Below, in pieces: positions 1-9,305 of a stretch of 64,000 nt of DNA. Made by a program: the position numbers and the translations under genes. The stretch spans positions 310,001-374,000 of the forward strand of contig CAWDSF010000021.1 in NCBI GenBank assembly GCA_963804885.1. Reading direction: 5' to 3'. Numbering within the stretch: the first letter of the stretch is position 1; every line of letters starts with the position of its first letter. Under the pieces are notes generated by a model. It ran no database searches and was not told the origin of the DNA. It saw only the letters and a list, made by a program, of their open reading frames with translations. Source of the DNA: PALSA-1004 sp963804885. Its GTDB lineage: Bacteria > Pseudomonadota > Gammaproteobacteria > Burkholderiales > SG8-41.

Positions 1-1022
1 GGCGATGCAATGCCCAGATGCTGCACCTGCGGATCCGCGAATACCTTGTCGATGGTGTTGATCGGGCCGCACGGCACGCCGTTCGCTTCGAACAATTCGA
101 CCCAGTATTGCGTCGGCTTGTGCTTGGTAATTTCGGCGATCGCGCCGTTGATTTCCTTGCGCGCCTTGCCGCGTTTGGCCCCGGTGTTCCACTCTTCGCG
201 GTCTTTCCACTCCGGCTTGCCCAGGGCTTCGCAGCAACGCGCGAACACGCGCGCCGATGCCGCGGCGATATTGAAGAGCCCGTCGCTGGCGGGGAATACG
301 CCCGTCGGCACGCCCGTGGGATGGTCGTTGCCGGCCTGGCCCGCGACTTCACCCGACATCAGGTAACGCGAAGCCTGGAAGTCCAGCATGAAAATCTGCG
401 CCTCCAGGAGGCTCGTGTGCACCCAGCGCCCGACGCCGGTCGTTTCACGCTCGTACAGGGCCGTCATCACGGCAAATGCGAGCAGGTTGCCCGCGGTCAA
501 GTCGGCGATCGCGATGCCAACGCGCACCGGTCCCTGGCCGGGCAAGCCGGTGATCGACATCAGGCCGCCCATACCCTGCACGATCTGGTCAACGCCGGCG
601 CGCTTGCCGTACGGACCGCTTTGGCCGAAGCCGCTGATGCTGCCGTAGACGATGCGCGGATTGACCGTCTTCACGTCGTCGTACGACACCTTCAACCGGT
701 GCTTCACTTCGGCGCGCATGTTCTCGATGATCACGTCGGCTTTCTCGACGAGTTTCATGAATGCCGCATGGCCTTCCGCCGACTTCAGGTTCAGGCGCAC
801 CATTTTCTTGTTGCGGTGCAGGTTCTGAAAGTCGAAACCTTCGCGCTTGCCGGACAGGTCTTCGCCGGTCACTTCCGCCGGCTCGATGCGGATGATGGTC
901 GCGCCCCAGTCGGCAAGATGGCGCACGCAGGTGGGGCCCGCGCGCGCCAGCGTCAGATCGAGCACGGTGATGCGCGAGAGCGGCAGCGCCTGGGTGACGG
1001 GCTTTTCCATAGGCTGGTTCAT
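1..1022 (-). CDS. CaiB/BaiF family CoA-transferase (partial, C-terminus beyond left edge)
   Basis: Class III CoA-transferase, which moves CoA between carboxylic acids in the cytoplasm. The minus-strand frame is open from ATG at 1022 to the window edge (about 340 codons), so the C-terminus is missing. Visible family features are an N-terminal Rossmann start (ITVLDLTLARAGPTCVRHL), the LHRNKK segment, the IIENMRAEV stretch and GSISGFGQSGPY followed by the RAGVDQIVQGMGG region. The conserved catalytic Asp of the family should lie in IADLTAG. A second CaiB gene lies 60 bp upstream in the same direction, suggesting co-transcription. Family assignment is secure; the acyl substrate is unknown. Confidence 0.9.
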   Translation of the reverse strand, partial: MNQPMEKPVTQALPLSRITVLDLTLARAGPTCVRHLADWGATIIRIEPAEVTGEDLSGKREGFDFQNLHRNKKMVRLNLKSAEGHAAFMKLVEKADVIIENMRAEVKHRLKVSYDDVKTVNPRIVYGSISGFGQSGPYGKRAGVDQIVQGMGGLMSITGLPGQGPVRVGIAIADLTAGNLLAFAVMTALYERETTGVGRWVHTSLLEAQIFMLDFQASRYLMSGEVAGQAGNDHPTGVPTGVFPASDGLFNIAAASARVFARCCEALGKPEWKDREEWNTGAKRGKARKEINGAIAEITKHKPTQYWVELFEANGVPCGPINTIDKVFADPQVQHLGIAS

Positions 1023-1082
1023 GCGGATGACCTCGGCTTTTAAAAGGTGAATTTTACGCGTGTTTCCGAAACGCGGCTTTGG

Positions 1083-2288
1083 CTAGCCCGGCTTCGCGCC
1101 CAGGGCCCCGGTCGCCTCGAGCGCCGCGATCTCTTTTGCGCTCATGCCCAGCACCTCGCGCAGCACGTCCTGCGTGTGCTGGCCGAGCATGGGCGCGGGC
1201 GAGCGCACGGCGAACGGCGCTTTCGAAAGCCGCACCGGCGAGCGGATCACGCGAATTTTGCCCGCTTTCGGATGCTCGACTTCGACCAGCGCATTGCGCG
1301 CCTTGACCTGCGGATGCTCGACGACCTGCGACAGATCGTTAATCGCGCCCACCGGGATGTCGTTTTTGAGCAGCAGCGGCTCCCACTCCTCGTACGGTCG
1401 GGTCAGAAACACTTTCTGCAGCATCGGCAGCAGCGTCGTACGGTGCTTGTTGCGCTCGAGCGCGCGGCTGAAGCGGGAATCGTCGGTCAGTTCGGGACAG
1501 CCGATCGCCGGGCACAGTTTCTTCCACAGCTTGTCGCCGGCGATGGCGATCGCGAGATCGCGCGTCTTCGTGTGAAAAGTCTGGTACGGCACCAGCGCCG
1601 CATAGGTATTGCCGGTCGGGCGCGGAATCTTGCCGTCAGCGCAATAGGCGCTGATCATCGTGCTCAACAGCGCCAACTGCCCTTCGAGCATCGAGACGTC
1701 GATCTCCTGGCCCTCGCCGGTCTTTTCTTTCATGCGCAGTGCGAGCATCACGCCGTACGCCGCGTACATGCCCGCCGTCATGTCCGCGATCGACACGCCG
1801 GCGCGCGTGCCGCTGCTGCCCTCGTCTCCCGTAACGCTGACCATGCCGCTCTCGGATTGCAGAATGAGGTCGAGCGCCGCGCGGTCGCGGTACGGCCCGT
1901 CCTGGCCGAAGCCCGAAATCGACGCATAGATGATGCCGGGATTGCGCTTCTTCGCCTCGGCATAGTCGATGCCCAGGCGTTTCAGTGCGCCGACGCGGTA
2001 ATTTTCGAGCACCACGTCGCATTTCTCGATGAGACGGAAAAAAAGCTCCTTCCCCTGCGGATGCTTCAAATCGACGACGATGCCGCGCTTGTTGCGATGC
2101 AGGCTCACGAAGTACGAGGATTCGCCGCCGCCGGTGCGCACACCCCAGGCGCGCGCGATGTCGCCCTCGCCCGGCGGCTCGAGCTTGATCACCTGCGCGC
2201 CAAAATCGGCGAGCATGGTCGAGCAGAACGGCCCCGCGAGCGCGTGAGTCAGGTCGAGCACCTTGATATCTTCGAGTGGGAGTTGCAT
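1083..2288 (-). CDS. CaiB/BaiF family CoA-transferase
   Basis: A 401-residue class III CoA-transferase, full length for the family. It begins MQLPLEDIKVLDLTHALAGP and contains LHRNKRGIVVDLKHPQGK, VVLENYRVGAL and YASISGFGQDGPYRDR. The likely catalytic Asp is in SIADMTAGMYAAYG. The start is supported by AGGAA seven bases upstream. This protein resembles the formyl-CoA or succinyl-CoA:dicarboxylate transferase branch more than the neighbouring partial CaiB, but the substrate cannot be decided. It lies upstream of the partial CaiB gene in the same orientation. A short palindromic repeat occupies its upstream region. Confidence 0.92.
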   Translation of the reverse strand: MQLPLEDIKVLDLTHALAGPFCSTMLADFGAQVIKLEPPGEGDIARAWGVRTGGGESSYFVSLHRNKRGIVVDLKHPQGKELFFRLIEKCDVVLENYRVGALKRLGIDYAEAKKRNPGIIYASISGFGQDGPYRDRAALDLILQSESGMVSVTGDEGSSGTRAGVSIADMTAGMYAAYGVMLALRMKEKTGEGQEIDVSMLEGQLALLSTMISAYCADGKIPRPTGNTYAALVPYQTFHTKTRDLAIAIAGDKLWKKLCPAIGCPELTDDSRFSRALERNKHRTTLLPMLQKVFLTRPYEEWEPLLLKNDIPVGAINDLSQVVEHPQVKARNALVEVEHPKAGKIRVIRSPVRLSKAPFAVRSPAPMLGQHTQDVLREVLGMSAKEIAALEATGALGAKPG

Positions 2289-2298
2289 GGTTTCCTGG

Positions 2299-2368
2299 CG
2301 TCATTCCGGCGCGGGCCGAAATCCAGGGATGCTTAACGCAATTCTGGATTCCCGCTTACGCGAGGATG
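2299..2368. repeat. Intergenic inverted repeat (REP-like)
   Basis: Two arms, one starting CGTCATTCCGGCGCGGGCC and one reading CTGGATTCCCGCTTACGC, are imperfect reverse complements separated by a short AT-richer loop. The layout matches the common intergenic palindromes with a CTGGATTCCCGC core in proteobacteria. A related but not identical element lies at 22772-22845. Confidence 0.6.
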
Positions 2369-2428
2369 CCTATCTTTGATGGAATTGTTGGTGCGAAAAG
2401 CGAAGTTTCTCACAGAATGCGCGAACCA

Positions 2429-3802
2429 TCAGGCGGACGGCTGCCCGTCGCCGCTCGCCGCGAGCCGCCGGCGCACGAAGTTGATGTGCTCGCGCAGCAC
2501 GTAAAACTGATCGGCGAACGGCAGCGGCATCTTGCTGCCGTTCACGCGCTTCTCGATTTCATCGAGCCGCTTGCCGAGCTCGGTGCGCTGCTCGGGTGTG
2601 GTTTGGTTGAGCATCTCGCGTTCGAGCGCCATCAATTCGCCGTAGCGCTTGTAGATGCGCGTCCGTATGCGCCACCGATAGAGTGCCGGCACCAGCTTGA
2701 TGGCCGGGATCAGCACCACCACGATGGGGACCAGCACGACCATCGTGCGGTCGACCAGGCTCGCGAGCCAGAACGGCAGATAGCGGTACCAAAAGCCCTT
2801 GCCCGATTTGTAGTAGCGCGCCGCGTCGCCGCTGATTGGATACTCGTGCTCGAGCGGCGCGGGAAATTCGCCCGCGCGCTGCAACAGCGTCGCGCGCGCG
2901 TGCGTCTCGCGCGCGGCCTCGACCAACAGATCGGAGAGCGCGGGATGCAGATCCGGCCGCGCGACGAGCTCGACCGTCGGCGCGATCAACGTCATCGTCT
3001 GCTCCGGCATGTTCTTCGCAAAATCGATTGAGCCCATCGGCAGCTCGAGCTTAGAGAGATAGCGAAAACGCCGGCTGTATGCATCGGCCTGCTTGAAATC
3101 CATCATGTGTATGCCGCGCGTGTGCACGAGTTTGCGCATGATCTCGGGCGTCGCCGCATCGCCCATCAGCAATGCGGCATCGATCTTCCGTTCGAGCAGC
3201 GCCTGCGCCGCGTCGGCGCCACTTAAATCCAGCAGCGTCGACGTCGTCTTGTCGACGCCGTTGGCGCGCAGCAACAGGACATTCAGGAAATGCGTGCCGC
3301 TGCCTTCGCGGCCGATCGCGAGGCGCTTGCCTTTGAATTCGGAGAGCCGCTCGATCGGCTGCTCCCCGCGATAAAACACCACCAGCGGCACATAGAACAG
3401 GCTGCCGAGCGAAACGAGATCGCCGGCGTCGCCGTCCACCACGAGCCCGCCCTGCACGAAGCCGACGTCGACTTTGAATGCCGGGTCGCGCAAGCGGCGC
3501 AGATTGTCGAGCGAGCCTTCCGACTCCAGGATTTGCAATTTCACGCCGTTGCGCTCGAGTATGGCGCGATATTTTTCGGCGGCGTTCGCGAAGGAACTGC
3601 CTTTGGCCCCGCCCGTTATGATGATGGTATCGGGCGGCGCGGGCCTGATGAATTTAAAACCTGCCCACACCGCGAGCAGCGTGATGAGCAGCAACGGCAG
3701 TACGGCGGCGATGAAATCGCGCCACGATACCTGCGGGATCTCCACCGCAACGCCGAATGCGCCGATTTTGCGTTTGGCGCGCGGTGCGCCTGCCTGCTCC
3801 AT
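2429..3802 (-). CDS. TAXI-family TRAP solute receptor, membrane-tethered at both ends
   Basis: A TAXI-type TRAP receptor of 457 residues that binds a small organic acid on the periplasmic side. The signature ITGGAKGSSFANAAEKY follows an N-terminal membrane segment (FIAAVLPLLLITLLAVWAGF), and the two-lobe binding domain runs to about residue 330. Unlike soluble TAXI proteins (about 320 residues) it has a second hydrophobic helix (TMVVLVPIVVVLIPAIKLVP) and a charged, probably coiled-coil tail of about 90 residues ending FVRRRLAASGDGQPSA. The start at 3802 is chosen because GGAGG lies eight bases upstream; an upstream ATG would only add unlikely sequence. No TRAP membrane subunit is adjacent, so it may be a sensor rather than a transporter part (inference). 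Confidence 0.85.
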   Translation of the reverse strand: MEQAGAPRAKRKIGAFGVAVEIPQVSWRDFIAAVLPLLLITLLAVWAGFKFIRPAPPDTIIITGGAKGSSFANAAEKYRAILERNGVKLQILESEGSLDNLRRLRDPAFKVDVGFVQGGLVVDGDAGDLVSLGSLFYVPLVVFYRGEQPIERLSEFKGKRLAIGREGSGTHFLNVLLLRANGVDKTTSTLLDLSGADAAQALLERKIDAALLMGDAATPEIMRKLVHTRGIHMMDFKQADAYSRRFRYLSKLELPMGSIDFAKNMPEQTMTLIAPTVELVARPDLHPALSDLLVEAARETHARATLLQRAGEFPAPLEHEYPISGDAARYYKSGKGFWYRYLPFWLASLVDRTMVVLVPIVVVLIPAIKLVPALYRWRIRTRIYKRYGELMALEREMLNQTTPEQRTELGKRLDEIEKRVNGSKMPLPFADQFYVLREHINFVRRRLAASGDGQPSA

Positions 3803-3999
3803 GCCTCTGGCCTCCAGAGGTCTACATAGCATGTTTTGACGCAGGAATGCTACCCCGCCCAACGCCGGCAGGCGAAATTGATCCGCCTTCCGGGGGAACC
3901 GTCAGTCATGCCGGACGTCGTACAACGAATGCGCATGCCCTAGTCCAAGGTTGGCGCACCAATCGCGGGCGAGTTCCCGCCAATCGTCATGGAGTCAAT

Positions 4000-5280
4000 T
4001 TGATTTCGTTCTGGTTTCTCGTCGCGGGCGCATTGCTGCTGCTGATGGCGTTGGTGGGCTCGGCAGTCGACCGCTTGCCCCTCAGTCCCGGCTTGATCTA
4101 TTTGCTCGTCGGAGTTGCGCTGGGCCCCGCGGGTTTGGGCATCGTTTCTCTCGATCCGATGGGCCGCTCGCCCGAATTAATGCTCGGCTGCGAAATCGCG
4201 CTCGTCATTTCGCTATTCACTGTCGGGCTCAAATTGCGCACGTCGCTGTCCGATCCCTTGTGGCGATTGCCGTTTCGACTCGCCACCATTTCGATGGCGG
4301 TGGTCATCGCCGCGATTACGCTGGTCGGCGTTTATGGCTTCGGGCTGCCGCTCGGTGCCGCCGTGCTGCTCGGCGCTATCCTGGCGCCGACCGACCCGGT
4401 GCTCGCGTCGGACGTTCAAGTCAGGCACGCCAACGATCGCGACCGCTCTCGCTTCATGTTGACTGCAGAAGGCGGGATGAACGACGGCATCGCGTTTCCG
4501 TTCGTGCTCCTGGGCATGGGCTTGCTGGGGCTCGGCAATCTAGGGCCGTTCGGGGCGCGCTGGCTTGCGCTCGACCTCGTGTGGGCGGCGGTCGCCGGCC
4601 TCGCCATCGGCTGGCTGTGCGGCAAAGCAGTCGGCCATCTGGTCCTTTATGTACGGCGCGAATTCAAGGAAGCCGTGGGCTGGGACGACTTTCAGGCGCT
4701 CGGATTGATCGCGCTGAGCTATGGCCTTTCGCTGGCGTTGCACGCGAACGGTTTTCTGGCGGTGCTGGCGGCCGGCCTTGCCATGCGCCATATCGAGAAA
4801 AAGTCAGCCGACAAAAAGCAGCCCGCGCCGAAAATCGCGAAGTCGGAAGAAGTCACGCATCCGACCACGGCGCCCGCGCACATGGTAGAAACCGTGCTCG
4901 GCTTCAACGAACGGTTCGAGCGCATCGGCGAACTCGTCGTCGTGCTCGCATTGGGCGCCAGCCTTTCGACGGTGCGCCTCGACTATGGCGGGCTGTGGCT
5001 CGCGCTGGTCCTTTTCGTCGTAATCAGGCCCGCTTCGGTGCTGGCCGGCCTCGCTGGCGCGAGCTGCTCGCGGCGCGAATTGAAGCTGCTGTCATGGTTC
5101 GGCATCCGCGGCATCGGCTCGCTTTACTATCTGATGTACGTGATCGAAGCAGGCCCGCCGGCGGAACTTACGGAAAAACTCGTGTCGCTGGTCCTGACCG
5201 TGGTGGCGGCGTCGATTGCCGTGCACGGCATTTCGGCGACCCCGGTCATGCAGCGCCGAAGACGCCGGACTGCGCGCTAA
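4000..5280 (+). CDS. CPA1-type Na+(K+)/H+ antiporter (NhaP-like)
   Basis: An inner-membrane monovalent cation/proton antiporter of about 426 residues with roughly 12 hydrophobic segments. Family motifs are visible: LAPTDPVLASDVQV, and GGMNDGIAFPF with the Asn-Asp pair expected at the ion site of electroneutral CPA1 members. A charged loop between residues about 265 and 300 (KKSADKKQPAPK) separates the two halves. The start is a TTG at 4000 preceded by GGAG at 3991-3994; an ATG overlapping that site is out of frame, and upstream in-frame sequence does not look coding. It is transcribed away from the TAXI gene, with about 200 bp between them. Confidence 0.88.
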   Translation: MISFWFLVAGALLLLMALVGSAVDRLPLSPGLIYLLVGVALGPAGLGIVSLDPMGRSPELMLGCEIALVISLFTVGLKLRTSLSDPLWRLPFRLATISMAVVIAAITLVGVYGFGLPLGAAVLLGAILAPTDPVLASDVQVRHANDRDRSRFMLTAEGGMNDGIAFPFVLLGMGLLGLGNLGPFGARWLALDLVWAAVAGLAIGWLCGKAVGHLVLYVRREFKEAVGWDDFQALGLIALSYGLSLALHANGFLAVLAAGLAMRHIEKKSADKKQPAPKIAKSEEVTHPTTAPAHMVETVLGFNERFERIGELVVVLALGASLSTVRLDYGGLWLALVLFVVIRPASVLAGLAGASCSRRELKLLSWFGIRGIGSLYYLMYVIEAGPPAELTEKLVSLVLTVVAASIAVHGISATPVMQRRRRRTAR

Positions 5281-5425
5281 ATCATCCCGCGCGGCTTTGT
5301 TAGCTACCGCACAGACGCCCCGCGCCCCTTGATCGAAAATCCTCCCCGTCTCGCGAATATCGCGCCTCACGTATGCGTCCATCATTTTGGACCGTACGTT
5401 TATCAACTTACAGACAGGGACCATC

Positions 5426-6091
5426 ATGAACATCAAACTTTCGATCGCCGCACTGGTGCTGGGTGGCTGCCTGCTGCCCGTCGCCGCCTATTCCGCGGAC
5501 ACCACCAAATCCGCGGTTCCCGCCAACGTGAACGAAACGCCGGGCGCAACTATTAAGGACAACAACCGCGCCGATCCCGCGCATCGCTCGGCCCACCCTG
5601 TAGACGACTCGTGGATTACGACCAAGGTCAAATCCAAGATCGTTGAGGACAAACAGACCCGCGCCGACCACGTCGACGTCGAAACGGTCAACGGCGTCGT
5701 CGATCTGACGGGCACCGCGCGCAGCAAGGCGACCGCCGCGCGCCACGTCACGCTCGCGCGCCAGGTGCAGGGAGTAAAGTCGGTCAAGAACAACATCAAG
5801 ATCGAGCCGGCGGACACCGCCGCTGCCAGCGACAAAAATTCGGATAAGTCGCGCACCGCCGCTGGAAAATCCAACCAGCCGACCAAGGACACGACGATCA
5901 CGACCAAGGTGAAAGCCAAGTTCCTCGAAGACAAAGCGGTCAGCGGCACCAACATTCATGTCAAGACCGTGAACGGCGTGGTCAGGCTTACCGGCAGCGC
6001 TAAAAGCAACGACGAATCGGCGAAAGCAGCCGAACTCGCGCGCGAAGTCGAGGGCGTGAAGTCGGTGTCGAACAAGATCAAAGTCATGTAA
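5426..6091 (+). CDS. Periplasmic or lipid-anchored protein with two BON domains
   Basis: A 221-residue exported protein. The leader MNIKLSIAALVLGGCLLPVA could be a lipoprotein signal (LGGC) or a Sec signal cleaved after AYSA. Two BON domains follow, about residues 60-127 and 153-221, each built around a VNGVVxLTG turn and a VKSVxNxIK end. They are joined by a Lys/Ser/Thr-rich linker. BON proteins of the OsmY type are periplasmic and often osmotically induced, which would fit the neighbouring cation antiporter (inference). ATG 5426 has CAGGGA upstream and gives a clean leader, so the 13 extra upstream codons are not used. A strong terminator follows. Confidence 0.85.
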   Translation: MNIKLSIAALVLGGCLLPVAAYSADTTKSAVPANVNETPGATIKDNNRADPAHRSAHPVDDSWITTKVKSKIVEDKQTRADHVDVETVNGVVDLTGTARSKATAARHVTLARQVQGVKSVKNNIKIEPADTAAASDKNSDKSRTAAGKSNQPTKDTTITTKVKAKFLEDKAVSGTNIHVKTVNGVVRLTGSAKSNDESAKAAELAREVEGVKSVSNKIKVM

Positions 6092-6142
6092 TTGCGCGCC
6101 AGCATTAATCGCTGAGCACGGCTGCGCAATCCGCAGCAGCAC

Positions 6143-6173
6143 AAAAGGACGGCTTCGGGCCGTCCTTTTTTTT
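6143..6173 (+). terminator. Rho-independent terminator after the BON gene
   Basis: A perfect 11-bp stem (AAAAGGACGGC pairing with GCCGTCCTTTT) closes a UUCG-like loop and runs into eight consecutive T bases on the plus strand. It lies 52 bases after the BON stop codon and separates that gene from the acyl-CoA synthetase. Confidence 0.95.
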
Positions 6174-6287
6174 GGGCTTGCAGCGCGTGTTCGGCGCGCA
6201 GCCGCGGCTCGCGCGGCGGAAAATCCAGCGTGCTAATATTCCCGTCGGCGCTCGCCAAATCGGCACTTCACTCACGAGAGGTTTTCC

Positions 6288-8414
6288 ATGGAAATGTGGA
6301 CGGATGACCAGCTGCGGTCTATCCACAAGATGCTCAATCCGCGTTCGATTGCCGTGGTCGGCGCGTCCCCCAAGGGCGGCTACGGCGGGCGGCTGCTGAA
6401 CGCGGTGCTCAAAGCGAAAGACCGCGTGCGCATCTATCCCGTGAATCCGAACTACGACGAGATCGCGGAAACAAAGTGCTACCGCAGCATTGCCGACCTG
6501 CCCGAAGCGCCCGATCTGGTCGGCATCGTCGTGCCGTACGACAAAGTGCTGCCCGTGATGAAGGAATGCGCCGCCAAAAAAGCAGGCTCGGCCATCGTGA
6601 TTTCCGCCGGCTTCGCCGAGCGCGGAATCGACGCGCGGCTCGATCTGCAAAAACAGGTCGGCGCGTATGCGAAAGAATCCGGCCTGCGCATCACCGGCCC
6701 GAACTGCCTGGGCCTCGCGAACGTCAGGGACGACATCTGGGCGACCGCGTCGTCGCGCACGCTAGGCGGTCTCACCGGCCATATCGCGCTCGTGTGCCAG
6801 AGCGGCGCCACCGCATTCGGCCCGTTCCTGCTGCGCGCGGTGGATGCGGGCATCGGCCTTTCCCACATTATTTCCACCGGCAACGAAACCGATCTCGATT
6901 TCGCGGATTTCGCGCGCTACCTGATCGACGATCCGGACACGCGCGTGATCGCGGGTTTCGTCGAGGGCTTCAAGGACGTGCAGAAATTCATCGCGGTCGC
7001 GCAACTGGCGGCCGAGCGCGGCAAGCCCATCGTGCTGATCAAGATCGGCCGCTCCGCATCGGGCGCCGAAGCCGCGCGCTCGCACACCGCGGCCTTGACC
7101 GGCGCCGACGCATTGTACGAAGCGGTGTTCAGACAATACGGCGTGATTCGCGTGCAGGATTACGACGAGCTGCTCGAAGTTTCGCATCTGCTCGCGAATT
7201 GCAAAAAGCCGCCGCAGCGCGGCATTTCAGTGGTGTCCCACTCGGGCGGCATCAGCTCGCTGACGGCCGACATGCTGGGCTTGGCCGGCCTCGACCTGCC
7301 GCAGCTTACGCCGCGCGCGCGCGACGGCATCAACGGCATCCTCAAGGATTTCGGCTGGGCGGCGAATCCCGCTGACGTAACGGGCTTCGCGCGCGGCGAG
7401 CATTTCCCGAAAATCATGGATTACATGATCGGCGAGCCGACCGTCGGCACGCTCGTGATTGCGAGCGCCGGTGCGGGCAACCAGGTCGAACAGGTGATCG
7501 CGCAGCGCGATGCGAGCGACAAAGGGGTGGTCTTCTTCTGGACGGCGAGCCGCGGCGACAAGACGACGCTGCCGAAATTGAAAGCGTCCAATATCCCGAT
7601 TTTCTACTCGCCGGAGAAACTCGCGCGCGGGCTCAAGTTTATGCTCGACTATCATGCGTGGCGCGATAGCCGTACAACGGGCGGCGCTGCGAAAATCGCA
7701 GCGCCCGATGCCGCGCAGAAAAAAGTGTTGCAGCAATTGGGCACGCTTGGCCGCACTACGCTCTCGGAGAGCGAAAGCAAACAGGCGATCGCGGCGTGGG
7801 GCGTCTCCGCGCCGCGCGAAATTCTGGCGACTTCCGCGGCAGCCGCGGTCGAGGCCGCGAAGAAAATCGGCTATCCGGTCGTGATGAAAGTCGATTCGCC
7901 CGATATCCTGCATAAAACCGAAGCCGGCGTCGTGCGCCTGGGCTTGCGCAATGCCGACGAAGTGCAGGCCGCGTACGCGGAAATCATGGCGAACGCCGCG
8001 CAGCATGCGGCGAATGCAAAGATCAACGGCGCCATCGTGCAGGAGATGGTGACCGGCGGCGTCGAGGTGATCGTCGGCGTTTCATACGACGCGCAGCTCG
8101 GGCCGATGCTGCTGTTCGGCAGCGGCGGCGTGATGGTCGAGGTCTATAACGACGTGGCGCTGCGCCACTGCCCGATCACGCGCAGCGAAGCGGTCGAAAT
8201 GATAGCCGAAGTCAAAGGCGCGAAACTGCTGCGCGGCTTCCGCGGCAAGCCCGCCGCCGACGTCGATGCGCTCGCCGATACGCTCGTGCGCGTTTCGCAG
8301 CTCGCGGTTCATCTCGACGGCAAGCTCGCCGAGCTCGACATCAATCCGCTGATGGTGCTGCCGAAGGGTCAGGGCGTTAAGGCGGTCGATGCGCTGGTAG
8401 TGCTGCACGGCTAG
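6288..8414 (+). CDS. ADP-forming acyl-CoA synthetase (acetate--CoA ligase family)
   Basis: A 708-residue NDP-forming acyl-CoA synthetase with alpha- and beta-like parts fused. The N-terminal CoA-binding Rossmann domain has NPRSIAVVGASPKGG, followed by succinyl-CoA-ligase-like domains (GPNCLGLANV, CQSGATAFGPF). The phospho-accepting His is probably in SHTAALTGADALY. The C-terminal ATP-grasp domain starts near residue 490 (SESESKQAIAAWGV) with YPVVMKVDSPDILHKTEAG, GVSYDAQLGPMLLFGSGG and the LDINPLMV end. Such enzymes make acyl-CoA from an acid, ATP and CoA, or run in reverse. SD GAGAGG lies six to ten bases before ATG. It stands alone, so the substrate is unknown. Confidence 0.92.
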   Translation: MEMWTDDQLRSIHKMLNPRSIAVVGASPKGGYGGRLLNAVLKAKDRVRIYPVNPNYDEIAETKCYRSIADLPEAPDLVGIVVPYDKVLPVMKECAAKKAGSAIVISAGFAERGIDARLDLQKQVGAYAKESGLRITGPNCLGLANVRDDIWATASSRTLGGLTGHIALVCQSGATAFGPFLLRAVDAGIGLSHIISTGNETDLDFADFARYLIDDPDTRVIAGFVEGFKDVQKFIAVAQLAAERGKPIVLIKIGRSASGAEAARSHTAALTGADALYEAVFRQYGVIRVQDYDELLEVSHLLANCKKPPQRGISVVSHSGGISSLTADMLGLAGLDLPQLTPRARDGINGILKDFGWAANPADVTGFARGEHFPKIMDYMIGEPTVGTLVIASAGAGNQVEQVIAQRDASDKGVVFFWTASRGDKTTLPKLKASNIPIFYSPEKLARGLKFMLDYHAWRDSRTTGGAAKIAAPDAAQKKVLQQLGTLGRTTLSESESKQAIAAWGVSAPREILATSAAAAVEAAKKIGYPVVMKVDSPDILHKTEAGVVRLGLRNADEVQAAYAEIMANAAQHAANAKINGAIVQEMVTGGVEVIVGVSYDAQLGPMLLFGSGGVMVEVYNDVALRHCPITRSEAVEMIAEVKGAKLLRGFRGKPAADVDALADTLVRVSQLAVHLDGKLAELDINPLMVLPKGQGVKAVDALVVLHG

Positions 8415-8467
8415 TACTCAAGTCGGATGCTGCGGGATAACATGGCTACGCCTGAGAAAGGAACTGC

Positions 8468-9232
8468 ATGGCTTTCGCTTTTATTCGATCGACCGCCTGC
8501 GCCTTGTTCATTGGCGCCTGTGCGATCGCCGTTACTGTGAACGCAGCCGAGATCAAGGTTTTCTCTACCCCGGCAGCGACCGCGGCCCTCAAGGCGGCGG
8601 TGCCTGACTTCGAGCGCGCCACCGGACACAAGGTGACGATCGATTTTTTGAACATCGCCGGGACTCGCGGCCGCATCAACGCCGGCGAGCCGTTCGACAT
8701 CGCAATTGTCAGTCCCAAGGCGGTAGACGATCTGGAGCAGCAGGGAAAACTGGTGAAAGGAGCGTCGCTCAACATGGGACGCACGGGGCTCGCCCTGGTG
8801 GGTCACAAAGGATTGGCGCGGCCCGACATCGGCTCCGTCGAGTCGTTCAAGCGCACACTGCTTAACGCGCGGCTCGTGGCCTACTCTGCCACGGGCGAAA
8901 GCGGCATCGGCTTTCTCAAGGTGCTGGAGAAAATGGGCATTTCCGCTGAGATGAAACCGCGCATACGCTCGAGCAGCAACATGGCGTCGGTCGTGGAGTC
9001 CGGGGAAGCCGAAATCGGCATTACCGGCGTCGGCGCGGGGCTTACGTACACGCAGCTCGAATTCATTGGCCCATTGCCCGCCGCGGTTCAGGAGTACGTT
9101 TATATGGCAGCGGGCGTCAGCTCGAATGCAAAAGCGGGCGAGGCGGCGCGCAGCCTGCTGCAATATCTCGCTGACCCGGCCGTGGTTCGGACAATGAGCA
9201 CCAGGGGACTGGAGCCGCCGGCGGCAAAATAG
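8468..9232 (+). CDS. ModA-like periplasmic substrate-binding protein
   Basis: A 254-residue secreted type 2 periplasmic binding protein with a signal peptide ending near VTVNAAEI. The mature start (EIKVFSTPAATAALKAAVPDFERATGHKV) and the segments AIVSPKAVDDLEQQGK and ATGESGIGFLKVLEKMGI match the family usually annotated as molybdate-type ABC binding proteins. There is no ModB/ModC neighbour, and such orphan versions often bind other anions, so the molybdate label is not safe. SD GAAAGGA precedes ATG 8468 by five bases. It follows the acyl-CoA synthetase by about 50 bp and may be co-transcribed. Confidence 0.8.
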   Translation: MAFAFIRSTACALFIGACAIAVTVNAAEIKVFSTPAATAALKAAVPDFERATGHKVTIDFLNIAGTRGRINAGEPFDIAIVSPKAVDDLEQQGKLVKGASLNMGRTGLALVGHKGLARPDIGSVESFKRTLLNARLVAYSATGESGIGFLKVLEKMGISAEMKPRIRSSSNMASVVESGEAEIGITGVGAGLTYTQLEFIGPLPAAVQEYVYMAAGVSSNAKAGEAARSLLQYLADPAVVRTMSTRGLEPPAAK

Positions 9233-9305
9233 AATCATGCGTCGGTTTGTTGTGACGCACGCTGAATATCTAGTTCCCTCCGCGAAATTGCGTAGGAGAT
9301 AGCCA

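Noticed and set aside
18..1043. 341-codon plus-strand frame at the left edge
   Set aside because: The minus strand encodes a clear CaiB CoA-transferase here; the plus product has shadow composition.
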